A stretch of 8,020 nucleotides of DNA. Source: Candidatus Omnitrophota bacterium. GTDB taxonomy: Bacteria; Omnitrophota; Gorgyraeia; Velamenicoccales; Velamenicoccaceae. The stretch is from positions 1-8,020 of the forward strand of contig JAQUOM010000069.1 in the NCBI GenBank assembly GCA_028717105.1, in the 5' to 3' direction. The position numbers and the translations under genes are program-made. Positions within the stretch are counted from its first letter, which is position 1, and every line of letters starts with the position of its first letter. This document shows, in pieces, positions 6,118 to 8,020 of the stretch. The notes under the pieces are model-generated. The model did not search any database. It was not told where the DNA came from and saw only the letters and a program-made list of their open reading frames with translations.

Positions 6118-6534
6118 ATGAACAGAAAAGACAAAGTGGCCGAAGAGATCAAAAGGATTGTCGGTACCATGCTGCAGGGAGAGATCCACGATCCCAGGCT
6201 TGGTTTTACGACGATCACGCATGTTGATCTGACGGCCGATCTGAGATTTGCGCGTATTTATTTCAGCGTCTATGGGAAGCCGGAGCAATGGGAGGAGACG
6301 CTTAAAGGATTGGAACATGCGAGCGGTTTTATCCGCCGGGCCCTGGGGGAACGGTTGAATCTGCGTTTTGTGCCTGAAATCGTCTTTCGGGCCGACCATT
6401 CGTCAGAATACAGTATCGTGATTGAACAGCAGTTGGAGGCCGTCAAGAACCTGGATAAAGACAACATGAATGCGAGGGAAAAAGCCCGTGGTCCCAAAAA
6501 AACTCGTAGCCGAACTCAAAAGAAAAGATCTTAA
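6118..6534 (+). CDS. rbfA: Ribosome-binding factor A
   Basis: The product is a 138-residue RbfA, the small KH-fold factor that binds the immature 30S subunit and helps 16S rRNA 5'-end maturation. Family features are the N-terminal RKDKVAEEIKRIVGTMLQGE helix, the DPRLGFTTITHVDLTADLRFARIYFSV strand region split around residues 24-50, and LGERLNLRFVPEIVFRADHS (about 78-97), whose Pro and Asp are usual. The start at 6118 follows GGAGG at ideal spacing. The frame is open upstream through the palindromic element, but the extra residues do not belong to RbfA. The last 20 or so residues are very basic (KARGPKKTRSRTQKKRS). They are encoded in the overlap with the next gene, and such a tail could add RNA affinity. 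rbfA followed by nrnA and truB is a widely conserved order. Confidence 0.93.
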   Translation: MNRKDKVAEEIKRIVGTMLQGEIHDPRLGFTTITHVDLTADLRFARIYFSVYGKPEQWEETLKGLEHASGFIRRALGERLNLRFVPEIVFRADHSSEYSIVIEQQLEAVKNLDKDNMNAREKARGPKKTRSRTQKKRS

Positions 6535-7453
6535 GGTATTTGTCGTTTCCGCACATATCCATCTGGAGGGCGATGCCCTGGGGGCGGAACTCGCTGTCGC
6601 CAGCCTCCTAAAGCGGATGGGCAAGACTGTTTATTGCGTCAATGACGATGACGTGCCCGAGGAGTATCTCTTTTTGCCGGGCGTCAAGACGGTCCGGCGG
6701 CCTCATGCCCTGCCTGCATACGACGCCGCGGTGCTTGTGGATTGTTCCGACGCTTCGCGCATCGGCAAGATCTCCAGGTTCCTGCGTCGCGATAGGCCTT
6801 TGATCAATATCGATCACCATATCAGCAATGCCCGGTTTGGAACCGTTAATTGGGTTGATTCCCGCACATCCTGCGCCTGTGAAATGGTGTATCAGCTTTT
6901 TTGCGCGCTGGGCATGCGTTTGAACAAAGCGGAGGCCGTGCTTCTTTATACGGGAATCCTTTCCGATACGGGTTCTTTCCGTTACGCATCGACATCCGCC
7001 GCCACGCATCAGGCGGCGGCCCATCTTTTAAGATACGGGATCGACGTGTACGAAATTCATCGGCGTCTCTATGAGAATTTTTCGTATGAAACGATCAGGG
7101 CGTTCGGCCGCCTCGCTTCTGCGATGCAGAGGGACAAGACGGGCAAGGTGGCATGGATAGAAGTTCCTGCGGCTCTTATCAAGAGCCAACCCGTTTTGGC
7201 TGAGCAGACCGATGAGATCATCCGTTTCGCGCGGGCCGTAAAAGGAGTGGAGGTCGCTTTGCTTTTTAAGGAAGTCAGGCGGGGACGGGAGGTGCGCGTG
7301 AATTTACGTTCACGCGGCCGCGTGGATGTCAATGCCCTGGCGGCCGTGTTCGGCGGCGGCGGCCATAAAATGGCCAGCGGGTGCACGTTAAAGGGGGCCA
7401 GAAAAGACGTTGTGGCCAAGGTCGTTGCCGAGGCGGTCAGGAGATGTTCATGA
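6470..7453 (+). CDS. nrnA: DHH/DHHA1 phosphoesterase, NrnA-type (oligoribonuclease / pAp phosphatase)
   Basis: The product is a 327-residue DHH-family phosphoesterase. Bacterial NrnA degrades short RNA oligonucleotides and dephosphorylates 3',5'-pAp. Motif I is HIHLEGDALG (29-38), where the usual HxxPDGD has Leu and Glu in place of Pro and Asp. Motif II is VDCSD (90-94). DHH is at 115-117 in INIDHHISN, and motif IV is GILSDTGSFRY (162-172) with Asp166. The C-terminal DHHA1 domain ends in GGGGHKMASGC (295-305). The gene begins inside rbfA. ATG 6470 gives a 65-base overlap. GTG 6488 gives 47 bases and has GAGGG at 6474-6478, nine bases upstream, so it may be the true start (321 residues). No later start precedes motif I. 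The TGA overlaps truB as ATGA, implying coupled translation. It is a cytoplasmic enzyme, and its substrate range is inferred from family and context. Confidence 0.9.
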   Translation: MRGKKPVVPKKLVAELKRKDLKVFVVSAHIHLEGDALGAELAVASLLKRMGKTVYCVNDDDVPEEYLFLPGVKTVRRPHALPAYDAAVLVDCSDASRIGKISRFLRRDRPLINIDHHISNARFGTVNWVDSRTSCACEMVYQLFCALGMRLNKAEAVLLYTGILSDTGSFRYASTSAATHQAAAHLLRYGIDVYEIHRRLYENFSYETIRAFGRLASAMQRDKTGKVAWIEVPAALIKSQPVLAEQTDEIIRFARAVKGVEVALLFKEVRRGREVRVNLRSRGRVDVNALAAVFGGGGHKMASGCTLKGARKDVVAKVVAEAVRRCS

Positions 7454-8020
7454 AGAACGGCATCCTCGTGATCGACAAGCCTTCCGGAATGACGTCTCAT
7501 GATGTTGTCGATCTTGTGCGCCGCAAGCTTAAACAGCGGCGCGTCGGCCACAGCGGGACGCTGGATCCTGTTGCGACAGGCGTCCTGGTGGTCCTTGTGG
7601 GAAATGCGACAAAACTGTTTTCAAAGTTTGTCCATTTTGACAAAGCTTATGAAGCGACGCTGCGGTTGGGCGAGGTGACTTCGACGGGTGATTCCGAGGG
7701 GCGCCTTTTATCCCAGAAGGACCCTTCACATATTACAGAGGAGGACGTCCGCCGGGTTTTCGCTTCGTTTATTGGCGAGAGGCTGCAGGTGCCGCCCATG
7801 GTTTCGGCTATCAAACATAAAGGCCGCCGGCTCTATGAATTGGCCCGCCAGGGGATTGAGGTCGAACGTAAGGCCAGGTCGATCCGCATCTACGATCTTC
7901 GGATCAGCCGTCTTGACCTTCCGGATATCGATTTTTTTGTCAAGTGTTCCAAGGGGACGTATGTCCGTCGGCTCGGCGAGGAGATCGGCGAGACGTTGGG
8001 TGTCGGAGGCGTGATCTCGC
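7450..8020 (+). CDS. truB: tRNA pseudouridine-55 synthase TruB (3' end outside window)
   Basis: Translation from ATG 7450, overlapping the nrnA stop by four bases, stays open for 190 codons to the window edge. It is clearly TruB, which makes pseudouridine 55 in the T-loop of tRNAs. Motifs are GILVIDKPSGMTSHDVV (4-20), then GHSGTLDPVATGVL (33-46) with the catalytic Asp39. VPPMVSAIKHKGRRLYELAR (114-133) carries the family Tyr/Lys region, and CSKGTYVRRLGEEIGETLG (166-184) corresponds to the usual CSKGTYIRSL block. The C-terminal PUA-like part is missing because the window stops. Order nrnA-truB after rbfA is typical, and ribF or rpsO often follow in other bacteria. Nothing looks broken in the visible part. 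Confidence 0.95.
   Translation, partial: MKNGILVIDKPSGMTSHDVVDLVRRKLKQRRVGHSGTLDPVATGVLVVLVGNATKLFSKFVHFDKAYEATLRLGEVTSTGDSEGRLLSQKDPSHITEEDVRRVFASFIGERLQVPPMVSAIKHKGRRLYELARQGIEVERKARSIRIYDLRISRLDLPDIDFFVKCSKGTYVRRLGEEIGETLGVGGVIS

Noticed and set aside
5767..6534. Long open frame that would give RbfA a roughly 117-residue N-terminal extension
   Set aside because: It crosses the nucleotidyltransferase gene in another frame, the ylxP remnant and the palindromic block. GGAGG at 6104-6108 and normal RbfA length place the start at 6118.

Overview
The window holds a dense, same-strand (+) run of bacterial housekeeping genes. From left to right it carries the 3' end of a metallophosphoesterase gene, ligA (NAD+-dependent DNA ligase), a small predicted lipoprotein, an MBL-fold (glyoxalase II-like) hydrolase, a xerD-type tyrosine recombinase and a class II tRNA nucleotidyltransferase. 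After these come a wrecked ylxP (DUF503) gene, rbfA, an nrnA-type DHH phosphoesterase and the 5' part of truB. Most genes abut or overlap by a few bases, so one or a few transcripts with translational coupling are likely. No rRNA, tRNA, CRISPR array, intact insertion sequence or convincing terminator was seen.

Organism: the lipobox protein, moderately high G+C by eye, and the ylxP-rbfA-nrnA-truB order point to a free-living-type bacterium, probably with a diderm envelope. My guess is a candidate phylum such as Omnitrophota. This is an impression from protein style and gene order, not a demonstrated assignment.

Layout: bases 1-3629 combine DNA repair/replication (ligA) with a phosphoesterase, a lipoprotein and a small hydrolase. 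Bases 3622-5843 carry chromosome-dimer resolution (xerD) and tRNA 3'-end synthesis. Bases 6118-8020 are the conserved ribosome maturation/RNA turnover/tRNA modification block (RbfA, NrnA, TruB). In many bacteria that block follows nusA-infB-ylxP, but here it follows the nucleotidyltransferase gene.

The only non-housekeeping stretch is 5844-6117. It starts with the first 17 codons of ylxP, jumps out of frame to what looks like the last 14 codons of ylxP, and then runs into a 155-bp block (5940-6094). That block is bounded by perfect 8-bp inverted repeats (TGGACCAT / ATGGTCCA) and is full of internal stems. A gene decayed by internal deletion beside a structured, MITE-like or ncRNA-like palindromic element is the most unusual thing in the window.
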